This document shows, in pieces, positions 17,982 through 26,018 of a stretch of DNA of 61,612 nt. This DNA comes from Planctomycetota bacterium (GTDB taxonomy: Bacteria > Planctomycetota > Phycisphaerae > UBA1845 > Fen-1342), in NCBI GenBank assembly GCA_018814045.1, contig JAHJAR010000200.1, forward strand, positions 1 to 61,612. The letters are read 5' to 3'. Below the pieces are notes generated by a model. That model made no database searches and was not told where the DNA came from. It saw only the letters and a program-made list of their open reading frames with translations. Made by a program: the position numbers and the translations under genes. Numbering within the stretch: the stretch's first letter is position 1; each line of letters opens with the position of its first letter.

Positions 17982-19913
17982 CTACGGCACGCCGGCTGGC
18001 CGGCCCCCTTTCCGCGGATCACTGGCCCCGACAAACCTCCCCCCTTCCAACATCTGTATCGCCTGCACGATGCCGGTCTTGGGCGGCCGGCCCAGCTTGT
18101 GGCCGAATTCCCGCAGCCGGCGGGCCAGGTCGGCCGGCGGCTGGCGATCGAAGTAGACCACGTCCGGCTGCCATTGGTGGTGCAGACGCACGGCCTGCAT
18201 CGCCTCGGCCAGGGGCTGCTCCAGTTCGGCCACGTTCAGCATGACCTGGGCCACCGAAGAGATGATCCGCGGACCGCCCGAGGCGCCCAACACAAACACC
18301 GGCTTGCCATCCTTCATCAATATCGTTGGCGTCATGCTCGACAGCGGCCGCTTGCCGGGGGCGACGAGGTTCGCCCGTCCCTGAACCAGCCCGTACAGGT
18401 TGGCCTGCTCCGGTATCGTCGTGAAATCGTCCATCTCGTTGTTCAGAACGATGCCGTACGGCGCGGCGACCAGCAGCGAGCCAAAGGTGCCGTTGATCGT
18501 CTCCGTCAGTGCGACCACGTTCCCGAAACGGTCGGCGACGCAGAAGTGTGACGTGCCGCCATCGTCGGGCGGGCTACCGGCCACATCCGGCCTCGGGCGA
18601 TCGGCGTCCGACTGGCTGCCATACTCGTCCGCTGCGCGCGTCCCGTGGGCCTTGATACGCCGCGCCAGCTCGACCGCGTAGGCCCGGCTGGTCAGCCGCT
18701 CCACCGGAATCTCGCCGAAACCGGGATCGCCGAACCACCGCGCCCGATCGGCGAAGGCGTGTTTCATCGCTTCGACCAGCATATGCGGCCGCCCTTCCAG
18801 CGGGTGAATATCGCTTCGGATGGCCATAGCCTCGAGGACATGGGCCATTTCCACCAGACACGCCCCACCGGCCGACGGCGGCGGCATCGAAACAATCTCG
18901 TACTCCAGCCACTGCCCCCGGATGGGTGCGCGCTCGATAGCCTGGTAGGCGCGCAGATCTTCCATCGTGAGCGTTCCGCCCGCTTTCTCCACGGCCTCCA
19001 CAACCGCTTCGCCGATCGGTCCGTCATAGAACACGTCGGCACCCTGAGCGGCGATGAGACGCAGCGCTCGGGCCAGTCCCGGACGCTTCAACCGCGCGCC
19101 AACCTCCGGCGTTTTTCCAGCGACGAGGATCATCTCCAGCAGTGGCCGCCCCACCTCGCGCAACTGCGGCCAGCGCGCGCAGGCCGTGGCGGCTGTGTCG
19201 CACGCGTCGGCGAAGTGCTTGTCGATTACGAAGCCGGTCTCGGCCAGTTCAACCGCCGGCGCTATCAACTGCGCCAGCGAACGCGTGCCGAAGTGGCGGT
19301 TTATTGCCACGAGCCCGCGCAATTGCCCCGGAACGCAAACCCCGTTGCCGCCGTACACGCTGGGAGACGGCCCGTCGCCCCGCTCGGCGTCCAGCTTCGC
19401 GAAGTGCTCGGCCGTGACACCACTGGGAGCGGTCTCGCGGAAGTCGAGCGCGACGAATCCGCCGCTCTGGGCGATGTAACCCACCATGAAACCGCCGCCG
19501 CCCAGTCCGGTGCTCTCCGGCCGCGCCACGGCCAGTGCGAAGGACACGGCGACAGCGGCGTCAAAGGCGTTCCCACCGCTGCGTAGAACGCTGGCCCCGA
19601 TCTGCGACGCCTCCGGCGAATCGCTGGCCACCATCCCACGCTCACTGCGGGCCAGCCACGGCGGATCGGCGGCGGTAAGCGTTGGAACGACGGACCAGAC
19701 GACGAGCAGCAGGAATGTACGGTATCTAGAACCAATCCCAAGACCTCTTCCGAGTTCCCATGGGGCTTCCGCCGCACCCTCGGGGGATGAAAATCCGAAT
19801 TCACAGAGCAGCCGCGACCGTGACGGAGCGGTCGCGAAGAAACCCGCTTGCTTACGCGCGCGGCTCGGTTCTGCTGTGCTCCTCTGGATGGTCCTGGGAT
19901 GGGCAGTGGTCAT
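17982..19913 (-). CDS. ggt: Gamma-glutamyltransferase precursor with MITE-derived N-terminal segment
   Basis: GGT is an exported N-terminal nucleophile hydrolase that cleaves gamma-glutamyl bonds of glutathione. Visible are GMVASDSPEASQIGASVLRSGGNAFDAAVAV-type N-terminal sequence (quoted in part), the autoprocessing site with catalytic Thr at about residue 454 (PDDGGTSHFCV), NNEMDDF, and a C-terminal KRPLSSMTPTI. The signal-like core FLLLVVWSVV begins only at about residue 67. The codons before it are encoded by a palindromic element at 19726-19907. ATG 19913 has AAGGTG six bases upstream and keeps the frame open through the element; ATT 19736 with AGAGG upstream is the other possible start. 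Confidence 0.9.
   Translation of the reverse strand: MTTAHPRTIQRSTAEPSRARKQAGFFATAPSRSRLLCEFGFSSPEGAAEAPWELGRGLGIGSRYRTFLLLVVWSVVPTLTAADPPWLARSERGMVASDSPEASQIGASVLRSGGNAFDAAVAVSFALAVARPESTGLGGGGFMVGYIAQSGGFVALDFRETAPSGVTAEHFAKLDAERGDGPSPSVYGGNGVCVPGQLRGLVAINRHFGTRSLAQLIAPAVELAETGFVIDKHFADACDTAATACARWPQLREVGRPLLEMILVAGKTPEVGARLKRPGLARALRLIAAQGADVFYDGPIGEAVVEAVEKAGGTLTMEDLRAYQAIERAPIRGQWLEYEIVSMPPPSAGGACLVEMAHVLEAMAIRSDIHPLEGRPHMLVEAMKHAFADRARWFGDPGFGEIPVERLTSRAYAVELARRIKAHGTRAADEYGSQSDADRPRPDVAGSPPDDGGTSHFCVADRFGNVVALTETINGTFGSLLVAAPYGIVLNNEMDDFTTIPEQANLYGLVQGRANLVAPGKRPLSSMTPTILMKDGKPVFVLGASGGPRIISSVAQVMLNVAELEQPLAEAMQAVRLHHQWQPDVVYFDRQPPADLARRLREFGHKLGRPPKTGIVQAIQMLEGGRFVGASDPRKGGRPAGVP
19726..19907. 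repeat. Palindromic MITE-like element, family B copy 1, in frame within ggt 5' end
   Basis: The left end is CTAGAACCAATCCCAAGACC. The right end, read in reverse complement, includes CCCATCCCAGGACC, an imperfect terminal inverted repeat. The interior includes AGCCGCGACCGTGACGGAGC and CTTGCTTACGCGCGCGGCTC, related to the family A core. The right part matches the complement of 30264-30335 at high identity. It occupies the start of the ggt coding frame. Confidence 0.75.
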
Positions 19914-20088
19914 AGATCGCACCTTGGTCGTGGACGGCGGTTCGTCGTCAGCATGGCCCGCGCAAACACGCGCCCATTCTACTATCGCACGGCTGCCTGC
20001 CGAGCCCGTCGCGGCGAAATCGTGCGCCAGTGGTGAACGTCGACATCAATCGCATGACATCTCCCCCCCCATCCGTTTCAATGCCCGC

Positions 20089-20949
20089 ATGCAGACCACA
20101 CGCGACATCCAATCGACACGGGCGGCCGTCGCCGCGGCCCGCCGCACTGAACGGCGGGTAGGTTTCGTCCCGACCATGGGTGCCCTGCACGCCGCCCACC
20201 TGTCGCTGGTCAAAGCCGCCCGGAGTGAATGTGGTTACACCGTCGTCTCGATTTTCGTCAACCCAACCCAATTCGGCCCCAACGAGGACTTTGAGCGTTA
20301 CCCGCGCGACGTGGCCGCCGACCTCGCGAAGTGTGAACAAGCCGGGGTCGATCTCGTGTTCCTGCCGCCGGTCGCAGAGATGTTCGCCAGCGACGCCGCC
20401 ACAACCGTCCACGTCGCGACGCTGACCGACACGCTCTGCGGCCCCTGCCGACCTGGGCACTTCGACGGCGTCACCACCATCGTCACCAAGCTCTTTAACA
20501 TCGTGCAGCCCGACAGCGCGTATTTCGGGCAGAAGGATGCGCAACAGCTTGCCGTCATCCGGCGCATGGTGCGCGATCTGGACCTGCCTATCGAAATCGT
20601 CGGCTGCCCTACCGTGCGTGAGCCCGACGGTCTGGCCCTGAGCAGTCGCAACGCCCATCTGGAACCGAACGAACGCGCGCAGGCCACTTCTTTGCACCGC
20701 GCGCTGTGCGCCGCGCGCGAGCAGATTCAGGGCGGCCAGCACGACCCGGATGTCGTAGCCCAGGACATGCGCCGACTAATCGACGCCGCCGGCCCGGCGC
20801 GAATCGATTATATTGGCGTCGTCGATCCGGAATCGATGCAGCCGATCGAGCACATTGCGGGGGCCGTGCTGGTGGCGCTGGCCGTGCGCATCGGCCAGAA
20901 GCGGCTGATCGACAACGTACTGGTAGACCCATCTGAGCAAACGTCGTAG
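20089..20949 (+). CDS. panC: Pantothenate synthetase
   Basis: PanC condenses pantoate and beta-alanine with ATP to make pantothenate for CoA. Motifs are PTMGALHAAHLSL (ATP-binding, HxxH-like), IFVNPTQFGPNED, DGVTTIVTKLFNIVQP, YFGQKDAQQLAVI, and ALSSRN near the C-terminus. ATG 20089 is preferred because the protein then begins MQTTRDIQSTRAAV like the family (286 residues); longer frames upstream are non-coding. It is divergent from ggt. Confidence 0.93.
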   Translation: MQTTRDIQSTRAAVAAARRTERRVGFVPTMGALHAAHLSLVKAARSECGYTVVSIFVNPTQFGPNEDFERYPRDVAADLAKCEQAGVDLVFLPPVAEMFASDAATTVHVATLTDTLCGPCRPGHFDGVTTIVTKLFNIVQPDSAYFGQKDAQQLAVIRRMVRDLDLPIEIVGCPTVREPDGLALSSRNAHLEPNERAQATSLHRALCAAREQIQGGQHDPDVVAQDMRRLIDAAGPARIDYIGVVDPESMQPIEHIAGAVLVALAVRIGQKRLIDNVLVDPSEQTS

Positions 20950-20998
20950 GATTCCCCAACCAAGATTCCCGATGACCTGACGCGAGGGACTAGCCGAT

Positions 20999-22210
20999 AT
21001 GATGCCCGTCGTTTTTAGGATACCGCTGATCGGCAAGGATGTTCCGGGCTACGGGCTGATGATGATGATCGGCTTCCTGGTCTCGATCATGTGGGCCGCT
21101 CGGCGGGCCTACCGCTCCGGCGCCAGCCCGGACGTGATCATCAACTGCGGCTTCGTTGCCCTTATCGCAGGTGTCACCGGCAGCCGTTTCATGTACGTCG
21201 TGCACTACTGGGACCACTTCGCCCACCTGGGTGGCCCGATCGACATCGCCTGGGGGGTTATCAACGTCTCGCGCGGCGGCCTGGAGTATTTTGGCGGACT
21301 CATTCTGGCCACGGTGTGCGTGCTCTTCTACTTGTGGCGGTGGGGATACTCGCTGCGTTGGTACCTGGACATCATCGCTCCCTCGGGTGCTCTGGGCTTG
21401 GCCCTGGGGCGGATCGGCTGCTTTCTGAACGGCTGCTGCTGGGGCCAGGTATGTGATCTGCCGTGGGCGGTGCGATTCCCGGCCGGAAGCCTGGCGGCGG
21501 TCGAACAGTGGCGCGACAAGGCCCCAGGCGCGGGTTTGCCGGAAGAGCTGCTCTATTTCACCCCCAGCGGGCTGGCCATCCCCCTGACCCGCGAAAGCCT
21601 CCGGGCCAGCCCGGAGGAGATCGCTGCCGCCGAGGCCGCCGAAACCGGCGTCCTCCAACAACTGACCGCACTTCAGGAACAATACGACCAAGCTACCGAT
21701 TCGGGTGTAAAGCAGCACCTCGCGCGGCAGCGCAACCGGCTCCAGTCGCGGGCCCGCGTCGCCCGCTCCCAGTTCGCCGACATCCGCGCGCAGATGAAGA
21801 AATACAACTTGAGCGTGGAGGAGATTCACGCCCTGGCGGGCGCGCATCGTTCGCTCCCCGTGCACCCCACGCAGTTGTACGCCTTCGTTGCCGCGCTGCT
21901 GCTGGCGTTGTTGCTGGACGCGGCCTACTGGCGGCGCACGCGGGACGGACAGATAATCTGCCTGCTGTTCGTGATCCAGCCGGTGACACGCTGGCTGCTC
22001 GAGATCATCCGCGACGACAATCCGCACGACACGCTGGGAGTGTTGACGATCTCGCAGTTCCTGGCGATCGTTCTGACGGCGGCCGGCCTGCTCGGGATAT
22101 GGGCGCTGCGCCGGCAACCTCCGCGTTCACCGCGGGCCACACTCTGGGAACCACCCGCGGACGATACGAGCGAGAAACCTCCGGGTAAGCGAACGCAGCC
22201 GTCCCGTTGA
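20999..22210 (+). CDS. lgt: Prolipoprotein diacylglyceryl transferase with large insertion
   Basis: Lgt transfers diacylglycerol from phosphatidylglycerol to the lipobox cysteine of prolipoproteins in the inner membrane. This fits the many lipoproteins here. Motifs include YGLMMMIGFL, GSRFMYVVHYW, SRGGLEYFGGL, GRIGCFLNGCCWG and HPTQLYAF, with several membrane spans. At 403 residues it is longer than the usual 250-300. About 115 extra residues (roughly 165-283) lie between VRFPAGS and SLPVHPTQLY. They are charged and helix-forming, including QLTALQEQYDQ and RAQMKKYNLSVEEI. ATG 20999 and ATG 21002 are both possible starts. Confidence 0.9.
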   Translation: MMPVVFRIPLIGKDVPGYGLMMMIGFLVSIMWAARRAYRSGASPDVIINCGFVALIAGVTGSRFMYVVHYWDHFAHLGGPIDIAWGVINVSRGGLEYFGGLILATVCVLFYLWRWGYSLRWYLDIIAPSGALGLALGRIGCFLNGCCWGQVCDLPWAVRFPAGSLAAVEQWRDKAPGAGLPEELLYFTPSGLAIPLTRESLRASPEEIAAAEAAETGVLQQLTALQEQYDQATDSGVKQHLARQRNRLQSRARVARSQFADIRAQMKKYNLSVEEIHALAGAHRSLPVHPTQLYAFVAALLLALLLDAAYWRRTRDGQIICLLFVIQPVTRWLLEIIRDDNPHDTLGVLTISQFLAIVLTAAGLLGIWALRRQPPRSPRATLWEPPADDTSEKPPGKRTQPSR

Positions 22211-22432
22211 GAACTGGCGCATGGCACTGCCTGCCGAGCGTTTCGCCGCACTCGTACTCGCTGCGGGCGGGGCCAACGTTGTCGAGTTGGGGGAGGTTCG
22301 TTAAGATCAGCACGTCAGACCTCGGAAAGGAGCGCCGTAGCCGTGGGTTCGGAACCCGGGGCGGTGCCGGCTCATACCGCGTGTCGGCACGGGCCGGCGT
22401 GGTGCCCACAGACATCCTGAAACAGGTGCAGC

Positions 22433-22822
22433 ATGGCCGACGACGAGAGAAAGATCATAGTGGACGACGACTGGAAGGCGGAGGCACAGGCCGAGAAGGA
22501 GCGGTTGGCCCAGGAGGTCGCCCAGCCAGAGGAACTGCCGGAAGCCGGCTTCGCCGAACTCGTCAACCTGATCGCAATGCAGGCGATGGTCGGGCTGGGC
22601 ATGGTCGCCAGTCCCACTGGCGAGCGCTTGCCGGCGAACTTCGAGTTGGCCAAGCATTTCATCGACATGCTCCAGGCCCTGGAGGATAAAACCAAGGGCA
22701 ACCTGGACGACGACGAGAAGAAGATGATGGACCAGATCCTGTATGAGCTGCGGATGCGCTACATACAGGCGACTACCGGCGGCGCAGCGCCCATGGGTGG
22801 CGCGACTTCACCAACCGCGTGA
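22433..22822 (+). CDS. DUF1844-family protein
   Basis: The 129-residue acidic, cytoplasmic product matches DUF1844: MADDERKIIVDDDWKAEAQAEKE at the N-terminus (quoted in part), then FAELVNLIAMQAMVGLGM and AKHFIDMLQALEDKTKGNL, and YELRMRYIQAT near the end. The family has no established biochemical role. The gene lies 48 bases before the vWA gene and runs the same way, so it may belong to the envelope operon that follows. Confidence 0.85.
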   Translation: MADDERKIIVDDDWKAEAQAEKERLAQEVAQPEELPEAGFAELVNLIAMQAMVGLGMVASPTGERLPANFELAKHFIDMLQALEDKTKGNLDDDEKKMMDQILYELRMRYIQATTGGAAPMGGATSPTA

Positions 22823-22870
22823 TTCGTTCAACTGCCACCGAGCGCTCGGCCACGGTCTGAGAACCAGCAA

Positions 22871-23965
22871 ATGAACAGCCTGCCCGACGATGCCCCTCCG
22901 CTGCCAGCGCAAGCCGACCGTTCGCGTGAGGCGTTGTCCGATCGCGAGCGCCGCAACCCGTTCTATGGTTGGTTGATGCATCTGGGCCTGCCGATGGGAA
23001 TCAGCCTGATGGTGCATGTGGCGCTCTTCTCGATCATGGGATTCAAAACCTGGCAAGTGCTGGCCCAACGCGAGATCGAGGTGGGGGAATACGAAGCCGG
23101 CATCACCGAAGACCTCGCCGCCAAGTTGGGCGGGGCCTTCCAATGGCCGGGCGAAGAAGTCCTCGAGACCCCGCAGGCCGAGACCTCCGCCAGCCTTGAC
23201 TCGCTCAGCGACCTGCGCGATCTCAGCAACCTCGACGTGAGCGACTTCGAGTCCACCGATGATCTGGACGACAGCGGCGGCGGCTTCGGCATCGGCGAGG
23301 GTGGACGCGGCGGGATTCTCGGCCTGGGGGGCGGCGCGGGCGAAGCCGGCTCAGGCGGGTTCGGCAGCGGGTTCGGCAGCCGGCAACGGATCGGACACGC
23401 CGGCGTGTGGAACCTTCGCGTAGCCGCCAACAAGATCGCCTACGTAATCGACTTCTCGGGTTCGATCATCGTCGCTGTGGACGACCTCAAACGGGAGCTG
23501 AAGCGCTCCATCGGACGCCTCAAGCCATCACAGGCCTTCGAGGTGACCATCTTCTACAGCACCGGCACCGCGGACCGCGAGCGTTTCAAGACCGAAAGCT
23601 TCGGCTCCCAGCTCCAGCCCGCGCAGACCGAGGTCAAACGCCGCTTCTTCGAATGGATCGATCACAAGCCACCCATGGGTCGCACCGAACCAGTGCAGGC
23701 CATAAAGCGCGCCATTCAACTGGATCCGGACGTGATATTCTTCTTCTCCGACGGCTACTTCGACGACGCCTACGTCGACGAAATCACGCGGGCCAACCGC
23801 GCAGCCCGAGCCAAGATTCACTGCCTCGTTTTCGATGAGATCCTGCTTCAGGATACCAGCGGTTTGCCGCGGATGACCGACGGGGCGCGGCGTTTGCAGC
23901 GCGTCGCCGAGCAAAACGGGGGACAGACCAAGGTCGTGACCGGTCTCGACCTACAGGGAGGCTAG
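22871..23965 (+). CDS. Membrane-anchored vWA-domain protein
   Basis: The 364-residue protein has one N-terminal membrane span (about residues 36-58, GLPMGISLMVHVALFSIMGF). A Gly/Ser/Asp-rich linker follows (GGGFGIGEGGRGG, GGFGSGFGS). A von Willebrand A domain then has MIDAS Asp194 (DFSGSI), VIFFFSDG and a C-terminal Rossmann-type end. Such a domain is expected to bind a partner through a divalent metal. It precedes exbB and two exbD genes, so it may be the extracytoplasmic partner of that proton-driven motor in place of TonB; that is inference. Confidence 0.82.
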   Translation: MNSLPDDAPPLPAQADRSREALSDRERRNPFYGWLMHLGLPMGISLMVHVALFSIMGFKTWQVLAQREIEVGEYEAGITEDLAAKLGGAFQWPGEEVLETPQAETSASLDSLSDLRDLSNLDVSDFESTDDLDDSGGGFGIGEGGRGGILGLGGGAGEAGSGGFGSGFGSRQRIGHAGVWNLRVAANKIAYVIDFSGSIIVAVDDLKRELKRSIGRLKPSQAFEVTIFYSTGTADRERFKTESFGSQLQPAQTEVKRRFFEWIDHKPPMGRTEPVQAIKRAIQLDPDVIFFFSDGYFDDAYVDEITRANRAARAKIHCLVFDEILLQDTSGLPRMTDGARRLQRVAEQNGGQTKVVTGLDLQGG

Positions 23966-24023
23966 GGCTGCCCGGCCCGGCCCGAATGGACAACTACACG
24001 CGCTTGCACGAAAGGACGCACGC

Positions 24024-24818
24024 ATGAAGCTGTCAACGAGCGGTGCTCTGGCCATGATCGTGGTGCTACTGACGGCGGCGCCGGTTGTGGCCCAGGAATC
24101 CGGCGGCACGGCGCAAACGCAGTCGCTGCTCGATATCTTCATCACGGGCATCGAGTGGCCCGCGTACTTCATTCTGCTCGGCTCAGTGGTCGCCATCTCG
24201 CTGATTATCGAGCATTTTCTCACCGTTCGCCGCAGCAACGTCGCTCCGGACGACCAGATCAGCAAAGCCCGGGATCTGATCGAGAACCGCCGTTTTCGCG
24301 ATTGTCTGGAGCATCTCCAGAAAAGCTCGACCTACTTCGCGCGCGTCATGACCGCCGCTCTCCAGCACGCCCGCCACGGCTTCGAGGCCATGCACGAGGC
24401 CGCGCTCGAGAAATCCGGCGAGGTCAGCGGGCGCATGTTCCGCAAGGTCGAGTACCTGAACATCCTCGGAAACCTCGGCCCCCTGCTGGGCCTGCTGGGC
24501 ACCGTCTGGGGCATGATCATCGCGTTTGGTGAACTCGGCCAGGGCGGCGGCGAGGCCGACGCCGGCGGCCTGGCGCGCGGCATCAGCCTCGCGCTCGTGA
24601 ACACGCTTCTGGGGCTGGCGTTGGCGATCGTAGGCATCGGCTTCTTCGGCTTCTGCCGCAACCGCGTCGACTCGCTCACCGTGTATGCGACCGTCGAGTC
24701 CTTGAATCTGCTCGAATACTTCCGGCCTGCGCCGGCCGCCGGCCGGAGCGGCGAGGTCCGGCGGGCAGCCCGGGCGGAGGCGTCCAAATCACCGCCCCGC
24801 CCCAGCGGTGAAAGCTAA
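24024..24818 (+). CDS. MotA/TolQ/ExbB-type proton channel protein
   Basis: This 264-residue product starts with a signal-like segment (MKLSTSGALAMIVVLL to VVAQE). It then has three membrane spans, the last two in the family signature region NILGNLGPLLGLLGTVWGM and SLALVNTLLGLALAIVGIG. The family forms the stator that uses proton flow to drive TonB, Tol or related machines together with ExbD/TolR. Two ExbD genes follow immediately, which supports this role. The C-terminus is an arginine/serine-rich tail. Confidence 0.92.
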   Translation: MKLSTSGALAMIVVLLTAAPVVAQESGGTAQTQSLLDIFITGIEWPAYFILLGSVVAISLIIEHFLTVRRSNVAPDDQISKARDLIENRRFRDCLEHLQKSSTYFARVMTAALQHARHGFEAMHEAALEKSGEVSGRMFRKVEYLNILGNLGPLLGLLGTVWGMIIAFGELGQGGGEADAGGLARGISLALVNTLLGLALAIVGIGFFGFCRNRVDSLTVYATVESLNLLEYFRPAPAAGRSGEVRRAARAEASKSPPRPSGES

Positions 24819-24860
24819 CGCACCTGGTTCTTACTGTCAGGCACACGGCAGGAGGTGATC

Positions 24861-25340
24861 ATGTTCAGAACTCCCAAACCCGTCAGCATGGCGTTGAATC
24901 TGGCGCCGATGGTCGACGTGATGATGTGCCTGATCATCTTTTTCCTGCTGGCAAGTAAGCTGGTCGACGCGGAAAGCCAGCCGATCGAGCTGCCCTTCGC
25001 GGCGGCCGCCCAGGAAGTCGAGCGCACCGATCTCGGCACGCGCGTCGTGCTCAATGTCCGCCGGGCACACGACTCGGACGAAGTGGCCGAATACGTAGTC
25101 ATCGACTGGGATGGCCAACGCGTCATCGAGCGCGTCCTGCCTCCCGAACAGATCGAGACGTACCTGAAGGCCCGCGCGGCGGCGACCGACGGCGAGATTC
25201 GCTGCGTGATCCGCGCCGATCGGGAGGTCATGTACCAGCACGTCGAGCTGGTCCTCCGCGGCTGCGGCCTGGCCAAGATCGCCAACATCGTCTTCAGCGC
25301 GAATGCCGGCGTCGACCCCGAGGAGGAGGAGGCCACATGA
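24861..25340 (+). CDS. ExbD/TolR-family protein (first copy)
   Basis: The 159-residue protein has the TolR/ExbD arrangement: a short cytoplasmic start, one membrane span with the conserved aspartate (LAPMVDVMMCLIIFFLLASKL), and a periplasmic domain with mixed alpha/beta character. AGGAGG lies five bases before ATG 24861, which decides against GTG 24855. It overlaps the second exbD by 4 bases (ATGA), so the two are coupled. The aspartate in the span is the likely proton-path residue. Confidence 0.92.
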   Translation: MFRTPKPVSMALNLAPMVDVMMCLIIFFLLASKLVDAESQPIELPFAAAAQEVERTDLGTRVVLNVRRAHDSDEVAEYVVIDWDGQRVIERVLPPEQIETYLKARAAATDGEIRCVIRADREVMYQHVELVLRGCGLAKIANIVFSANAGVDPEEEEAT

Positions 25341-25804
25341 GGAAGGGGCCACCCGAACCAGCCGGCGAGCGCATCCCCAACCTCGCCCCCATGGTGGACA
25401 TCATCATGGTGTTGCTGATCTTCTTCCTGCTGGGAGCGTCGCTCAGCCTGGTGAAGGAGGGAATTCTCCAAACCGAGCTCGATGAGCGCAGTGGCCCCGG
25501 CGAAGGTGCCGCGGTCGAAATCAACCCCACGATCCGCATCGCGCTCGAGGATTCCGGCGACGGGAGCGGCTGCAACATCTACGTCATGGACGAACCGCTG
25601 CGCGGCAACACCTTCGAGCACCTGCGCCGGTTCATGCAGGAACGCCGCCAGGCTGGGGCGGATCCGCAGAACGCGGTCGTAATCGGCGGTCAGACGACTG
25701 TCCGTTGGAAATACATCGTCAAGGCCATGGATGCCGCAGTGCGGGCCGGCTTCCAGAACGTGCAGTTTGCGGTCAGCTCCGCCAGTTCCGAAGCCGGCGG
25801 CTAG
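25337..25804 (+). CDS. ExbD/TolR-family protein (second copy)
   Basis: The 155-residue product is a paralogue of the preceding gene: a single span with the same aspartate (LAPMVDIIMVLLIFFLLGASL) and a periplasmic domain ending RAGFQNVQFAV. The start overlaps the first copy by ATGA. Two ExbD subunits beside one ExbB suggest a hetero-oligomeric stator, or a motor with two different periplasmic faces. Its TAG stop lies inside the left terminus of a palindromic element. Confidence 0.92.
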   Translation: MRKGPPEPAGERIPNLAPMVDIIMVLLIFFLLGASLSLVKEGILQTELDERSGPGEGAAVEINPTIRIALEDSGDGSGCNIYVMDEPLRGNTFEHLRRFMQERRQAGADPQNAVVIGGQTTVRWKYIVKAMDAAVRAGFQNVQFAVSSASSEAGG

Positions 25805-25922
25805 TACAGTGACTCGTCGGAAACCGAACATATACAGGGTGGGGCAGGCGTCTCGCCTGTCGCTGCAACGGGCGAGACGCCCGTGCCACCCTTGTTGAAG
25901 TCATCGCGAGTAACTGCACTAG
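25801..25922. repeat. Palindromic MITE-like element with CTAG ends (family C)
   Basis: The termini are CTAGTACAGTGACTCG (25801-25816) and, in reverse complement, CTAGTGCAGTTACTCG (25907-25922). Inside is a strong hairpin: GGGTGGGGCAGGCGTCTCGCC pairs with the region around GGCGAGACGCCCGTGCCACCC (each quoted to its key part). No coding sequence is present. It lies between the second exbD and the TPR gene and includes the exbD stop codon. Confidence 0.8.
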
Positions 25923-26018
25923 CGCACGCGTGACACCGCAATGGCATCCAGCCGCGCTCGAGAACGTGGCGCCCGGGCTGGTTCCCGGGCGTAAATCGCA
26001 AATACGCCCTCAACGGCA

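Noticed and set aside
19486-20088. Upstream extension of panC
   Set aside because: It runs opposite ggt and the palindromic element; PanC homology starts at ATG 20089.
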